A DNA stretch of 64,000 bases from Christensenella sp. UBA4636 (GTDB lineage: Bacteria; Bacillota; Clostridia; Christensenellales; Borkfalkiaceae): positions 9,731 through 73,730 of the forward strand of contig DHMS01000029.1 of assembly GCA_002405915.1 (NCBI GenBank), given 5' to 3'. Below the pieces are notes generated by a model that was not told the origin of the DNA, did not search any database, and worked only from the letters and a program-made list of their open reading frames with translations. Both the position numbers and the translations under genes were made by a program. Positions within the stretch are counted from its first letter, which is position 1. Every line of letters begins with the position of its first letter. Below, one piece after another: positions 52,070-60,013 of the stretch.

Positions 52070-52680
52070 CCGGGCTAAACCGCGCCGGGGCTTCTTCTAA
52101 TTAAAAAAACGCGCACGCGGCGCGCCCACGCATGCCCGCGCGGACACGCATGCGTGCTACATACATGCATGCGCGCACGCGCGCGGGCGTGCGTAAAGTT
52201 ATCTTTTGGTCGGGTCGAGGTCGAGGCGGCAGTAACAATGTATTTTTTTACGTTCCTTTTTTGCAAGCCTAACGGCTTGTAGCCACGCCTTAAGGGCGTG
52301 GAGCCCCCCCCAAGGATAACTTACAAAAAACTCCACTTTCCCGCCGGTCCCCGGGTGTACCATCGTTTTTTGTCCCCGAACGGAGCTTCTTAAAGGAAGA
52401 CGTTCCCGGTCCACGCTCCGCTGCCACACGGAACGCCCTCGCCATGACGCGTAGGCTTCACTCCACTTTTAACGCCCCGAGCAAGGTGGCGGACTACTGA
52501 CTTCACACGTCGTCTTTGACCGGAGCGGGCTGACCGCGCCCTGTTTTTTTGAAGCAAGCTACCGCAAGCCCCGAGGAAAAACACACCGGTGCATTAAAAC
52601 CCAAAGAAATATATAGTTTTGACAGACGACGTCGCGACCCGTCGGCAAACGGACGACGCGCCTTGAGTGTAAACGAAATT
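52070..52680. other. G+C-rich non-coding block with alternating purine-pyrimidine tract and stems
   Basis: From about 52110 to 52196 the sequence is largely alternating CG/CA/TG (GCATGCGCGCACGCGCGCGGG), favourable for Z-DNA and self-pairing. Stems AAGCC/GGCTT (52264-52277) and CCACGCC/GGGCGTGG (52280-52298) follow, then a run of eight C. Open frames here have no ribosome binding site, atypical composition and no family likeness, so I treat the block as non-coding. It may be a single-strand origin or packaging region. Confidence 0.5.
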
Positions 52681-52685
52681 GTTTT

Positions 52686-53000
52686 TTAAGCGACTACCGA
52701 GGTAAAGTTCTTGTATTGCGCGTGCCAGAGCGTGAGCGCCGACGGCGTGGTTCCCGGGTAGACGAAGACGGCGGGGTTAAGCATAACTACGCCGAAAGAA
52801 AGATTATACTTGATAGCCTCCGCGTCATAGAGTGCGCGGAGATAGCGTTTTAGCGTGGAGTGGGATATTCCGAGGTCTTGCTCGACGTCACGGAATACAA
52901 GTGAAATGTAGCAGCCTACTTCGCCCTTTTCGTCAAGGTAGCGAAGCAAGCTTGCAAGCCCGGAAAGCGGGCGAGGGTAAGCTTTTCGCAGATTGAGCAT
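52686..53000 (-). CDS. Small winged-helix DNA-binding protein, candidate initiator or regulator
   Basis: 104 residues. A helix-turn-helix of RepL/winged type (LVFRDVEQDLGISHSTLKRYLRALYDAEAIKYN, about 34-66) with a beta-wing after it. AAGGAGG precedes the ATG. Three CAAATTTG boxes at 20-21 bp spacing lie 20 bp upstream, suggesting that it binds them to start replication or to control itself. It is the last gene of the element's minus-strand series, separated from the ATPase gene by about 260 bp. Confidence 0.6.
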   Translation of the reverse strand: MLNLRKAYPRPLSGLASLLRYLDEKGEVGCYISLVFRDVEQDLGISHSTLKRYLRALYDAEAIKYNLSFGVVMLNPAVFVYPGTTPSALTLWHAQYKNFTSVVA

Positions 53001-53019
53001 AACAACCTCCTTTTTGCGT

Positions 53020-53071
53020 TCAAATTTGACCGCGCGCGCTCAAATTTGGACACTAAAGGTCCAAATTTGAG
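53020..53071. promoter_or_regulatory. Three CAAATTTG boxes at helical spacing, iteron-like
   Basis: CAAATTTG at 53021, 53041 and 53062. The last two form a perfect 12-bp inverted repeat, CTCAAATTTGGA/TCCAAATTTGAG (53039-53071). They lie just upstream of the winged-helix gene. Nothing else in 53072-53139 is recognised. Confidence 0.7.
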
Positions 53072-53139
53072 GAGAAAGCGGTCGTATTTATTATTTTAAT
53101 AACTCTGCCGCAGTACACAGCCCCGTCGAAAAATTTTCA

Positions 53140-53163
53140 CCTTGATTTTCGTGAAAATCAAGG
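53140..53163 (-). terminator. Hairpin downstream of the Zot-like gene
   Basis: 10-bp stem CCTTGATTTT/AAAATCAAGG with a 4-nt loop, then A+T-rich sequence with AATTTTT on the minus strand. Probable terminator of the long phage-like operon. Confidence 0.55.
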
Positions 53164-53259
53164 AATCCGAAAATTTTGTCGAACGGAAACTGTTTTACTG
53201 ACTTTGAGCCATTAAAACGAATATATATATTGCGCGCTCGCGCCGGGCGGGCGTTGCGT

Positions 53260-54501
53260 TCATTTTTGGTCGCTCGAGCAAACTTCCTTTGTTTCGGTCG
53301 GACGTTCGGCGGCGGACTTTTCCTCTTTCTTCTTTGTTTTCTTCTTTTCTTCCTTGTCCTTTTTGGGTTCGGGTTCCGGGTCTTTGCGGTAGCCGAGGGG
53401 GTAGTAGTCCTTTTGCAAAGCCCTGTCGTCATAGCTATACGGCACTTCGTTCGGCAGGACTATGAATTTTTCTTCTTTGTCGAGCTGCGTTTTGCCAGCC
53501 GGACCGGACTCGAGGAGATAGTATAGTTTTGTGAAGCCTATCGACTTAACTTGTTTTTCGAGCCACTTTGCGCGCTTAGCAAGACGAAGCGAAGTCTTTT
53601 CGCCCTTCTTTATTATCTTTGCCTTAGTGCGCTGTAAAAGCCGTTGTAACGGCTTAAACGTATACATAAACTGTTTGCGCGAGAAATGGATTTTAAGGTC
53701 TTGACAATCACGAATCGGAATGTATAGCGCGCCGTTACGGTGAGTGTCGGAGAAAAGCGACCCGCCGGTGTATTGAGCGTCAAGCCCGGCGAACTCGTCG
53801 ATACGGTTTGCTTTGAGTTCGTCGTCCTCGGCTTTTTTGACTTTGCGAAGCGTGTTGGGGAGCATATTGTCAAGTTCGGAAGCGAGTTTGATATTCCCTT
53901 CGAAAAGCCTCTCTTCCATTGTGAAATGCTCGCGTTTGAGCGGGCGTTCGTGTTTACCCTTGTATGTGATATGTATGTTAGAATAGATTAGCGGAATGTA
54001 AAGCGGGTTGTTGTACTCGCGGATAGCGTCGCGCCGACTTTGAAAGCGAATATACGGCGCGTGATTGCCTAATTCGAACTCCTCTCTGAGTTTACCCTCG
54101 AACGGACAATCGACGTAATAGTTATACTTCAAATTTTCGTATTTCGATTTTTGAAGAACCATACCGAAATAGATAAGCGAGCGAGTTTTTCCGATACGTT
54201 GCACGCCGTCGACGGTGACGGACGGTCCGAACTCTCTAATCCTTTCGTCAAGCTTCGATACGCGGCACATATTGAGAATTACGCCGGCGAAAGAGTCAAG
54301 CGAGATAATCATCTTGACAAAGACGAAAAGGCAAGCGAGAGCGCGGGGCAGTTCGGCAAGCTCGGTGGTGAAAGCACAGATAACGTCAAGGGCGCGGAAT
54401 ACGTAACGGACGGAGAAATGGGCAAAAAAGAGAACGGTCCAAAAAATAGCCTGCACCAAGTACACGCAAAATGTTTTTCTTGTCCGTTCCCATATTGTCA
54501 T
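53260..54501 (-). CDS. Zot/pI-like membrane-anchored assembly ATPase
   Basis: 413 residues. Two N-terminal hydrophobic segments (about 10-45 and 52-78), then a P-loop GVQRIGKT (about 99-106) and IDEFAGLD (about 235) as probable Walker B. DTHRNGALYIPIRDCQDLK then matches the Zot pattern of HR...ILITQ...D. The C-terminal tail is highly charged (KKDKEEKKKTKKKEEK). Filamentous phages use such an ATPase in the inner membrane to thread ssDNA through the coat subunits. Here the membrane part precedes the ATPase, opposite to Ff pI. It lies last in the structural operon, as gI does. Loading AGGGG precedes ATG. Confidence 0.72.
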   Translation of the reverse strand: MTIWERTRKTFCVYLVQAIFWTVLFFAHFSVRYVFRALDVICAFTTELAELPRALACLFVFVKMIISLDSFAGVILNMCRVSKLDERIREFGPSVTVDGVQRIGKTRSLIYFGMVLQKSKYENLKYNYYVDCPFEGKLREEFELGNHAPYIRFQSRRDAIREYNNPLYIPLIYSNIHITYKGKHERPLKREHFTMEERLFEGNIKLASELDNMLPNTLRKVKKAEDDELKANRIDEFAGLDAQYTGGSLFSDTHRNGALYIPIRDCQDLKIHFSRKQFMYTFKPLQRLLQRTKAKIIKKGEKTSLRLAKRAKWLEKQVKSIGFTKLYYLLESGPAGKTQLDKEEKFIVLPNEVPYSYDDRALQKDYYPLGYRKDPEPEPKKDKEEKKKTKKKEEKSAAERPTETKEVCSSDQK

Positions 54502-54523
54502 AGTTATTTCCCCTAAATTAAAG

Positions 54524-55264
54524 TTATTTGAAAATTTGAATTAAGATAAGTACGCCGGCAACGATTATCGCAATCTGTGCGCCGAACGTCAGCCCGGTTA
54601 GTCCTATCGCCGAAAAGCCCTTGTCTATAGTTTCCTCGATATCGGTTTTAGAGCTGTCGTTACCGTTTTCGTCCGGGACGAAAAGCGGGTAGAGAGTAAG
54701 GTCCGATTGCACCACCGCGGTTTCCGCGTCGTAATACGCGGTATGTTCACGGTCGGTATACCAGCCGGCGAAGACAAAGCCTTCCGGCGTTCCCGGGTCT
54801 ATGTTCGGGATATGCCCGCCGTATGTAACGTCACGCTTCACAAGCCCGGCGGGAGTTACGAACGTCACCGTTCTATACAGCAAGTCCAAAATATCGTACT
54901 CGGCGGTAAAAGCCTTGTTTTCCGGCACCGCGTCATACAGTAGCGTCAACGGTGCGGACATAAGCTTGCCCGTTTCACGGCAACGCCAGCCTTTGAACTC
55001 GTAATAAGTATCTCCGTTTTTAAAGCTTACCGGAACGCGCGTGTATTGCTGTTCTACGCCGAGCTCGACTTCTACGAACTCGCTCACCCAAGTGTATTTA
55101 TCACCCTCGGCAAGCTTGTAGTAGCCCATTTCAAGCACAAACGTTTGCGCCGTTTCGGTCGTTTCCTCAGCCGAAGCTTGCTTGACGGTAGCGGCGGGGA
55201 AGAACGCAAACACGCTTAAACCGACGCTAAGAGCGAGAACGAAAGCTAAAAGTATCTTTTTCAT
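54524..55264 (-). CDS. Secreted, C-terminally anchored protein with InlB-type repeat (minor coat candidate)
   Basis: 246 residues. Signal peptide (about 1-32, ending KQASA), two beta-grasp repeats of the Listeria-Bacteroides type (YEFKGWRCRETGK and FVFAGWYTDREHTAYYD), and a C-terminal membrane helix (about 224-245). That topology is the one of a filamentous phage tip protein before assembly. InlB-type repeats mediate surface adhesion. ATG overlaps the upstream gene by 4 bp (ATGA), and the Zot-like ATPase follows within 25 bp. A host cell-surface adhesin is the alternative. Confidence 0.7.
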   Translation of the reverse strand: MKKILLAFVLALSVGLSVFAFFPAATVKQASAEETTETAQTFVLEMGYYKLAEGDKYTWVSEFVEVELGVEQQYTRVPVSFKNGDTYYEFKGWRCRETGKLMSAPLTLLYDAVPENKAFTAEYDILDLLYRTVTFVTPAGLVKRDVTYGGHIPNIDPGTPEGFVFAGWYTDREHTAYYDAETAVVQSDLTLYPLFVPDENGNDSSKTDIEETIDKGFSAIGLTGLTFGAQIAIIVAGVLILIQIFK

Positions 55265-57147
55265 TTTCTCTTCTTGCCTCCCTTTGAATTACCAAAGAAA
55301 ACGATTACAACGACGACGGCTATAACAATAACCCAGATTGCCGGATTACCGGCTAAACCTTTGAAGAAGTCTATGACGTTAGAAACAACCTCTTGCGCCG
55401 TGTTTATCGTAAGCCCGCCCGTGTTATCCGGGTCAGTGGTGCCGTTGTCCGAAACCGCGCCTCTGCCGCTCTTGTCCATGTAAATCATGTAATAAGTTGC
55501 GTCGAACCCGTCTACAAGCGACCCCGCGCCGTTCCAAGCTTTCGCAAGCCAGTTGTAGTCATAATCGCTCAAGAGTCGGTTGTATGCCGCCGCGGTAATC
55601 TGACAGTCGTAACGAAAGTAGCTTGCAACTCCTTCGTACTGCGTAGCTACGCCGAAAAGAGCTTTGAAAGCGTCGTCTAACGTGTACGTCCCGGGGATAG
55701 CGAAAAAGCCCCAGTAACCGTATAAGTTTTGATTGCCGTACCCCTCTAAAACGGGGTACTTCTTTTTTATCTCGTTAAGGAAGAACTCGAGCATGCCGGG
55801 CGACATTATGGCGTTGTTTTTGCCGTCGGTCGCCGTGTTTATCGTCTGCGTGTTGTAGTAGTCGTAATAGCTTGAGTTTATATCGAGGAACATATTGAGC
55901 TTTTTGCCGTCCGCGTTGGTCGCTTGAAACCACGCCGCGGCATTGTAGTCGACTTTGTACGTTCCGTCGTCCGTGAGCTTTAACATACTTTTCGGATACG
56001 ATTCGAGAACGGCAAGCGACGTTTCGCCGAGCGCGGCGCAAACCGTTTCATAGAAAAGTCCGTCGCTTCGAATAGGAACGCGAACGACGTCGCGCTTAGT
56101 GGTCGCGAACGGCGTGCCGGGGATTTCTACAAGTCTCTGCACGGTAACCGTTTTATACGTCACTCCGTCGAGAATTTCGTTAGCGCGTTCAAGCTGCTTA
56201 TCGTTGAACTTGTCGTTAAGCGCGCCGGACGTTCTCAAGTCCTTTAAAATCGACGCGGGCGAAGCCGCCGGGGATTGAACCGTTCCGCCGTTCGTTGCGG
56301 CGTTATTCGTCGGAGAACCGCCGAAAATTACTTCCTTTTCGTAATACTTCGAACCGATTCCTAAAAAGCCGTTATCGAAAGCCCAATCGGCGACCTTGTA
56401 ATTGAAACGGCAAAAATATTTCGCGTCCGGGTCGGTGACTTTTATCTTGTAAAAAATGGTCGGCGTGCTTTGCATATTAGTCCAAGTTAAGCCGCACCCC
56501 AGTAAATCAAACGGCGTTGGTTTACGACTGCTTTTCACTTTCCACTTGTTATACTGTTCGCCTAAGTAGTAAGCGATATTCGAACCGCTGTTTTCCCGAA
56601 ATTCTTGCGACGGGTCGATTGAAAACTCTGCGTCGGAGTAAACGTAGTCCTTGCTCGCTAAAACGGTGTACTTGTTTTTTACACTTTCTTGATGACGGGT
56701 CGCAAACTCATAACGGTTTGCGTAAAACATTGTACGGCTTAAAAGTGTACAACCGGAAGCAACGCTTTGCTCGTCTTCGTTTAAGCGGTAAAAGTCGAAG
56801 TAAAACTCGCTTATCGCGCCGCTACGCAACCAGTATAGCTCGGTGTTTTTAAGCCCCAACTCGAACGTCATAGTAAAATATTCAGAGTCCTCGTTCTCGT
56901 CGTCGTCCGATACGAGGTGCATATCGAGGTCGACGTAGCTTGAGAACATGACGTCGTCGTTGCCTTGAAGGAAGTTCGTTTTTGTGCCGTCTATACGGAA
57001 CATTGAGTTGATAGCGTCGCTTGCTTCGTCGGCATGCGCTTCAAGCCTTATCGGACGGAAAAAGCCCGATAAGGCTAATACGGAGATTGATACAAGAGCG
57101 AGCATAACGCTCAGGAATATTGCAAGTTTTTTGTTGTATGTAATCAT
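55261..57147 (-). CDS. Large secreted, C-terminally anchored protein (pIII-like adsorption candidate)
   Basis: 628 residues from ATG 57147, with GGAGGAG immediately upstream; a further-upstream in-frame ATG at 57183 overlaps another gene. Signal peptide (about 1-33, LALVSISVLALSGFF), a long beta-rich extracellular domain with no recognised fold, a Gly/Thr-rich linker (TTDPDNTGGL) and a C-terminal helix (WVIVIAVVVVIVFF) ending KGGKKRK. It has the size, topology and operon position of the pIII receptor-binding protein. The start overlaps the stop of the 58-residue gene as ATGA. Confidence 0.7.
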   Translation of the reverse strand: MITYNKKLAIFLSVMLALVSISVLALSGFFRPIRLEAHADEASDAINSMFRIDGTKTNFLQGNDDVMFSSYVDLDMHLVSDDDENEDSEYFTMTFELGLKNTELYWLRSGAISEFYFDFYRLNEDEQSVASGCTLLSRTMFYANRYEFATRHQESVKNKYTVLASKDYVYSDAEFSIDPSQEFRENSGSNIAYYLGEQYNKWKVKSSRKPTPFDLLGCGLTWTNMQSTPTIFYKIKVTDPDAKYFCRFNYKVADWAFDNGFLGIGSKYYEKEVIFGGSPTNNAATNGGTVQSPAASPASILKDLRTSGALNDKFNDKQLERANEILDGVTYKTVTVQRLVEIPGTPFATTKRDVVRVPIRSDGLFYETVCAALGETSLAVLESYPKSMLKLTDDGTYKVDYNAAAWFQATNADGKKLNMFLDINSSYYDYYNTQTINTATDGKNNAIMSPGMLEFFLNEIKKKYPVLEGYGNQNLYGYWGFFAIPGTYTLDDAFKALFGVATQYEGVASYFRYDCQITAAAYNRLLSDYDYNWLAKAWNGAGSLVDGFDATYYMIYMDKSGRGAVSDNGTTDPDNTGGLTINTAQEVVSNVIDFFKGLAGNPAIWVIVIAVVVVIVFFGNSKGGKKRK

Positions 57148-57320
57148 TTTCTCCTCCGCTTTATGGCGCGAGCTACGAGCCAAAGTAAAAGAATAAATAC
57201 GCCGACCGTCAAGTACGGCGATATGCCGTTCAACGCCGATATTATGCCCGCTCCCGCTATCTTAGCGAAAAGCCCCGATACAAGCATAAACCCCACAAGC
57301 ACCACTATGATAAAAAGCAT
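57144..57320 (-). CDS. 58-residue membrane protein with two helices (coat/tip candidate)
   Basis: A tiny gene encoding MLFIIVVLVGFMLVSGLF, a loop AKIAGAGIISALNGISPY, then LTVGVFILLLWLV and a basic end ARAIKRRRK. The stop overlaps the next gene as ATGA, and the start is preceded by GAGAGG. Size and topology are those of pVII/pIX-type minor coat proteins. No sequence family is recognised. Confidence 0.7.
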   Translation of the reverse strand: MLFIIVVLVGFMLVSGLFAKIAGAGIISALNGISPYLTVGVFILLLWLVARAIKRRRK

Positions 57321-57321
57321 T

Positions 57322-57600
57322 TTAACCTCTCGTTATATCGCTTATAGGGATTGACGGCAAGTCTACGCCTTTCGACGACGAACTCGAAGAGCTTGAACTC
57401 GACGAGCTCGAAGACGACGAAGAGCTTGAACTCGAATCCGACGAAGAGGACGGGTGCGAGGAAGACGAATCGCTTATGCTCGAGGGCGAGCTTGTCCCGG
57501 GCTTAACGTCGCCGGTGTTTTTGTTTATGGCGACAACGAGGTTAACCGTCAAAAACATTATGCAGAATATGACAATCACCGAACGCAAAAGCTTTTTCAT
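57322..57600 (-). CDS. Membrane-anchored serine-rich protein
   Basis: 92 residues. An N-terminal hydrophobic helix (about 7-24) is followed by a run of about 40 residues almost all Ser with a few Asp, Pro and His, then KGVDLPSIPISDITRG. AAGGAGG precedes ATG. The poly-Ser part is encoded by mixed codons, so it is probably selected at protein level. A flexible stalk or spacer in the virion or at the cell surface is possible. Confidence 0.7.
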   Translation of the reverse strand: MKKLLRSVIVIFCIMFLTVNLVVAINKNTGDVKPGTSSPSSISDSSSSHPSSSSDSSSSSSSSSSSSSSSSSSSSSKGVDLPSIPISDITRG

Positions 57601-57610
57601 GACTTCCTCC

Positions 57611-57772
57611 TTAAAAAATTATTTTCGGGTCTACGAACTCGATGTCCGTCGGCTGACTCCCGCCCGAAGAGTCGTTCGGGTTCTCCCCGGGCTTCGGAAT
57701 GCTGCCGACTATAAAGTTTAATGCTACAAGCACTATCAGCGCAATTATAACTATCGTCGGCACCTTTCTCAT
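57611..57772 (-). CDS. 53-residue membrane-anchored protein
   Basis: MRKVPTIVIIALIVLVALNFIVG is one helix; the rest (SIPKPGENPNDSSGGSQPT...) is polar and Pro/Ser-rich. The start is 12 bp after the preceding gene, and the stop overlaps the ribosome binding site of the following Ser-rich protein. It lies in the run of small membrane proteins expected for minor coat components. Confidence 0.65.
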   Translation of the reverse strand: MRKVPTIVIIALIVLVALNFIVGSIPKPGENPNDSSGGSQPTDIEFVDPKIIF

Positions 57773-57784
57773 GTCCCGCGCTCC

Positions 57785-58798
57785 TTAGAATATTACAGAT
57801 CCGTCTGCAAACGATACGCTTGTAACGAGGTTGTAAGGCGTAAATTTAGACGAGTTAAATTCGCAACTGAAATCATCGGAAACAGTGTTTATGAGTTTGT
57901 TATCATAGTAGGTTGATATAGAAACATTTATCATATAAGTACCCGCTTCCGATTGCATCAATTCTACAAACTGATTGCAGCAAGCTTTGAAAGCGGCGGA
58001 GTTTGGAAAATCGGGGTCATCAGCCGGATAAGTAAATAAATTGATTAGGCGGAACATTTGATTTTCATCAAAAAGTTTACCGGCGTTAAAAGAATATTTT
58101 TGGGTCGACAAACCAAATTCTGCCATTAAGTTTATAATTTGCTGATTGATGTAAGAAAGACCTTCATCACCTGTTAATTTATAACTTATCGAACTTTCTT
58201 TTGGTGTGGTAGCTATAGTACCGACGTCGAAATTAAAGCTGAAACGCTTATCAAACGAAGAAAAGCATAAGCCGTTAAGCTTATCGTTTACACACAACTC
58301 AATTCGATTGCTGTTATTTGATTTGATGTTAGAGAGACGTTTCGCGCAATCGATGGTAGCGGTAGCTTTAAGAGAAGACACAACGCGCGACGTTGCCGTT
58401 ACGATTACTTGCTCGCCGAAAGCAGCAAGCTTTTTAACCTTTGCCGTCAAAGCTCCGTCTGACGTAGGCGTTACCGTAACGTAATCGGTTACGACCTTAC
58501 CCGTCGCCCATGTTGAAGAAGCGTTCTTCCACGCAATGGACCAATTTATAGCCTTCATATTGTCGGGGCAGTCGGCGTTTAACACAACGGTAAGAGTATA
58601 TTCCGAAGTGTTACCGCTCGGTCCTTGCGTTAAAAGGCTAATCATATCGCCTTGAACTTCGCCCGGGGCGATTATAAGAGAGTTGTCGGCTTTATCGTCT
58701 GCCGAATTGTTTCCTTTGCAGCTTACGGCGAAGCACGCGCCTACGCCTACGACCGCTATTAAAGCAAAACATGCGATTATTCTTAATATTCTTTTCAT
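57785..58798 (-). CDS. Secreted lipoprotein-like protein with Ig-like domain
   Basis: 337 residues from ATG 58798 (AAGGAG upstream). The signal sequence ends ACFAVSC, a plausible lipobox. The next 110 residues (YTLTVVLNADCPDNMKAINWSIAW...VTVTPTSDGALTAKVKKLAAFGEQVIVTAT) resemble a bacterial Ig-like (Big_2) domain. The C-terminal 190 residues are unrecognised and contain a CC pair. There is no C-terminal anchor. It lies between the small coat candidates, so it may be a virion or morphogenesis component, or cargo acting at the host surface. Confidence 0.65.
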   Translation of the reverse strand: MKRILRIIACFALIAVVGVGACFAVSCKGNNSADDKADNSLIIAPGEVQGDMISLLTQGPSGNTSEYTLTVVLNADCPDNMKAINWSIAWKNASSTWATGKVVTDYVTVTPTSDGALTAKVKKLAAFGEQVIVTATSRVVSSLKATATIDCAKRLSNIKSNNSNRIELCVNDKLNGLCFSSFDKRFSFNFDVGTIATTPKESSISYKLTGDEGLSYINQQIINLMAEFGLSTQKYSFNAGKLFDENQMFRLINLFTYPADDPDFPNSAAFKACCNQFVELMQSEAGTYMINVSISTYYDNKLINTVSDDFSCEFNSSKFTPYNLVTSVSFADGSVIF

Positions 58799-58817
58799 AA
58801 ATAACTCCTTAAAATTT

Positions 58818-59030
58818 TCAATGTCGTTCCGCCCAGAGCTTAGCAAGCTTTACTACGCCTTGCCCCACGGCGATTATAATGTTGACGGCGAGAATTACGC
58901 CGACCGTTAAAACAATTTGCTGAACCACGAGCGGAAGAGAAGCAAAGGCTTCGAGGACCGCCGGGAACTGCGAGAATATGCTTGTTATAAGCTCGTATAA
59001 AAGCTCAAACGAATACTTTGTAGTTTCCAT
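58818..59030 (-). CDS. Candidate major coat protein (70 residues, no signal peptide)
   Basis: An N-terminal amphipathic part (METTKYSFELLYELI...) leads to a hydrophobic helix (LPLVVQQIVLTVGVILAVNIIIAVG) and a short basic end (KLAKLWAERH). This matches the build of filamentous phage coat subunits, and Pf3 shows that a leader peptide is not obligatory. No Shine-Dalgarno is visible before ATG. A strong hairpin lies just upstream and may control its expression. The family is not recognised by sequence. Confidence 0.6.
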   Translation of the reverse strand: METTKYSFELLYELITSIFSQFPAVLEAFASLPLVVQQIVLTVGVILAVNIIIAVGQGVVKLAKLWAERH

Positions 59031-59045
59031 AAGATTAAAATGTTT

Positions 59046-59082
59046 GCCGGGAACCGATGAGATAGTTAGAACGGCTCCCGGC
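59046..59082 (-). promoter_or_regulatory. 11-bp G+C-rich hairpin between two small membrane protein genes
   Basis: Arms GCCGGGAACCG (59046-59056) and CGGCTCCCGGC (59072-59082), one G-U pair. No T run follows, so it may stabilise or partly stop transcripts, as the hairpins around the coat gene of Ff phages do. Confidence 0.6.
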
Positions 59083-59092
59083 TCGGTGAGAG

Positions 59093-59275
59093 TTAAGCGA
59101 CGAGGCTATAGTCGATAAGAACCGCTTGAGTCTTCGTGCTTTCGTCCGGCGTCGTCGTGTTGTCGTCCTTTTTGTTGAAAAGGTTCTTGACGTTAGCAAT
59201 CGCCGAAGTTGTGGAAGCAAGAATCGTTATAACGCATGCCGCGATAACAAGTATCTTTATCCAACTTTTTTTCAT
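59093..59275 (-). CDS. Small secreted or membrane-anchored protein
   Basis: 60 residues from ATG 59275 (AAAGGAGT upstream). A hydrophobic N-terminus (MKKSWIKILVIAACVITILASTTSAIA) could be a signal peptide or anchor, with a polar remainder (NLFNKKDDNTTTPDESTKTQAV...). No later helix, so it is less likely than its neighbour to be the main coat subunit. First gene after the large non-coding block. Confidence 0.65.
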   Translation of the reverse strand: MKKSWIKILVIAACVITILASTTSAIANVKNLFNKKDDNTTTPDESTKTQAVLIDYSLVA

Positions 59276-59305
59276 GACCACTACTCCTTTAAATGTATTT
59301 ATCAT

Positions 59306-59626
59306 CGAGCTACGCCCGAATAATATCTTTTTTGCCCCGCATAGCGGACCCGGCTTTTAACCCGAGCCGCCGTAGGGGAAATTGTCAAACGAACCTTTCG
59401 GTTCGGTTGAAGCTGTTTTGCGCACCCTACTTTCGTCTGCGCTTTTGACGCTTTTTTAGCCCGTTCGGCTCTCTCGGCTTTTCACTGTCCTAAGCCACCG
59501 AACGGAGTGAACCTCCGCCGTTTCTCGCACGGTCTGCGCTCTTTCCGTTTCCGAACGACAGGTCGCCCCGCCGTTCGGTACCTAAGGAAAAAAGATATGA
59601 ATAAGTGTAAATAAGAATGTTTGTTG
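59306..59626. other. Hairpin-rich non-coding block, candidate origin or packaging region
   Basis: No credible frame. It contains the stem CGAACC/GGTTCG near 59391-59406 and repeated CCGTTCGG/CCGAACGG motifs (around 59460, 59499 and 59572) able to pair with one another. It separates the small cytoplasmic genes from the coat genes, a place where structured promoter or packaging sequence would be expected. Confidence 0.5.
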
Positions 59627-60013
59627 TTAAAATTCTGCGGTTTCGATATCGTCAAAAGAATTGATTTCTTCTTTCGTATATGTATGGACAAGGGCAAATT
59701 CTTTTGATTTTATCGTGTTGCCCTCGATAATCGAGCCTATTCCTCGGCTTTCTTTCTTTTTCGGTCTTTCGTACCTCTTCCAATCGCAATAGCAACCGGC
59801 GATTATGCCGTCGTAGTGCGTTATCAGCCAATTGAACGAACCACGAGACTTCAAAAAGCCACTCTTTGTGATTGCCGCGGAAAGCTTGCCTAAGTCTATC
59901 TTAGAAACTATTTCGAGCTGTTCGTCCGATATCCGAACGAGCGGCGAAACTTGCGGGTTTGCTTTTAAAAACTGTACAATCGTCATTTTAGACGTAGCTT
60001 GCGCCGCTCTCAT
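59627..60013 (-). CDS. Conserved-looking small protein, possible replication factor
   Basis: 128 residues. LSAAITKSGFLKSRGSFNWLITHYDGIIAGCYCDWKRYER resembles the W-x-x-x...DGIIxGxY helix pattern seen in the C-terminal region of phage primosome and replisome-organiser proteins, but the likeness is weak. ATG overlaps the upstream Cys-rich gene by 4 bp. It is the last of four translationally coupled cytoplasmic genes. Confidence 0.6.
   Translation of the reverse strand: MRAAQATSKMTIVQFLKANPQVSPLVRISDEQLEIVSKIDLGKLSAAITKSGFLKSRGSFNWLITHYDGIIAGCYCDWKRYERPKKKESRGIGSIIEGNTIKSKEFALVHTYTKEEINSFDDIETAEF

Noticed and set aside
52075..52584. Overlapping minus-strand frames of 63-76 residues in the G+C-rich block
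   Set aside because: No ribosome binding sites, Arg/Gly/Ser-heavy content reflecting base composition, a run of eight C, and strong hairpins across the supposed codons.
57148..57183. Upstream start for the large secreted protein of the element
   Set aside because: The extension lies inside the 58-residue gene, and GGAGGAG sits just before the internal ATG, which begins a proper signal peptide.
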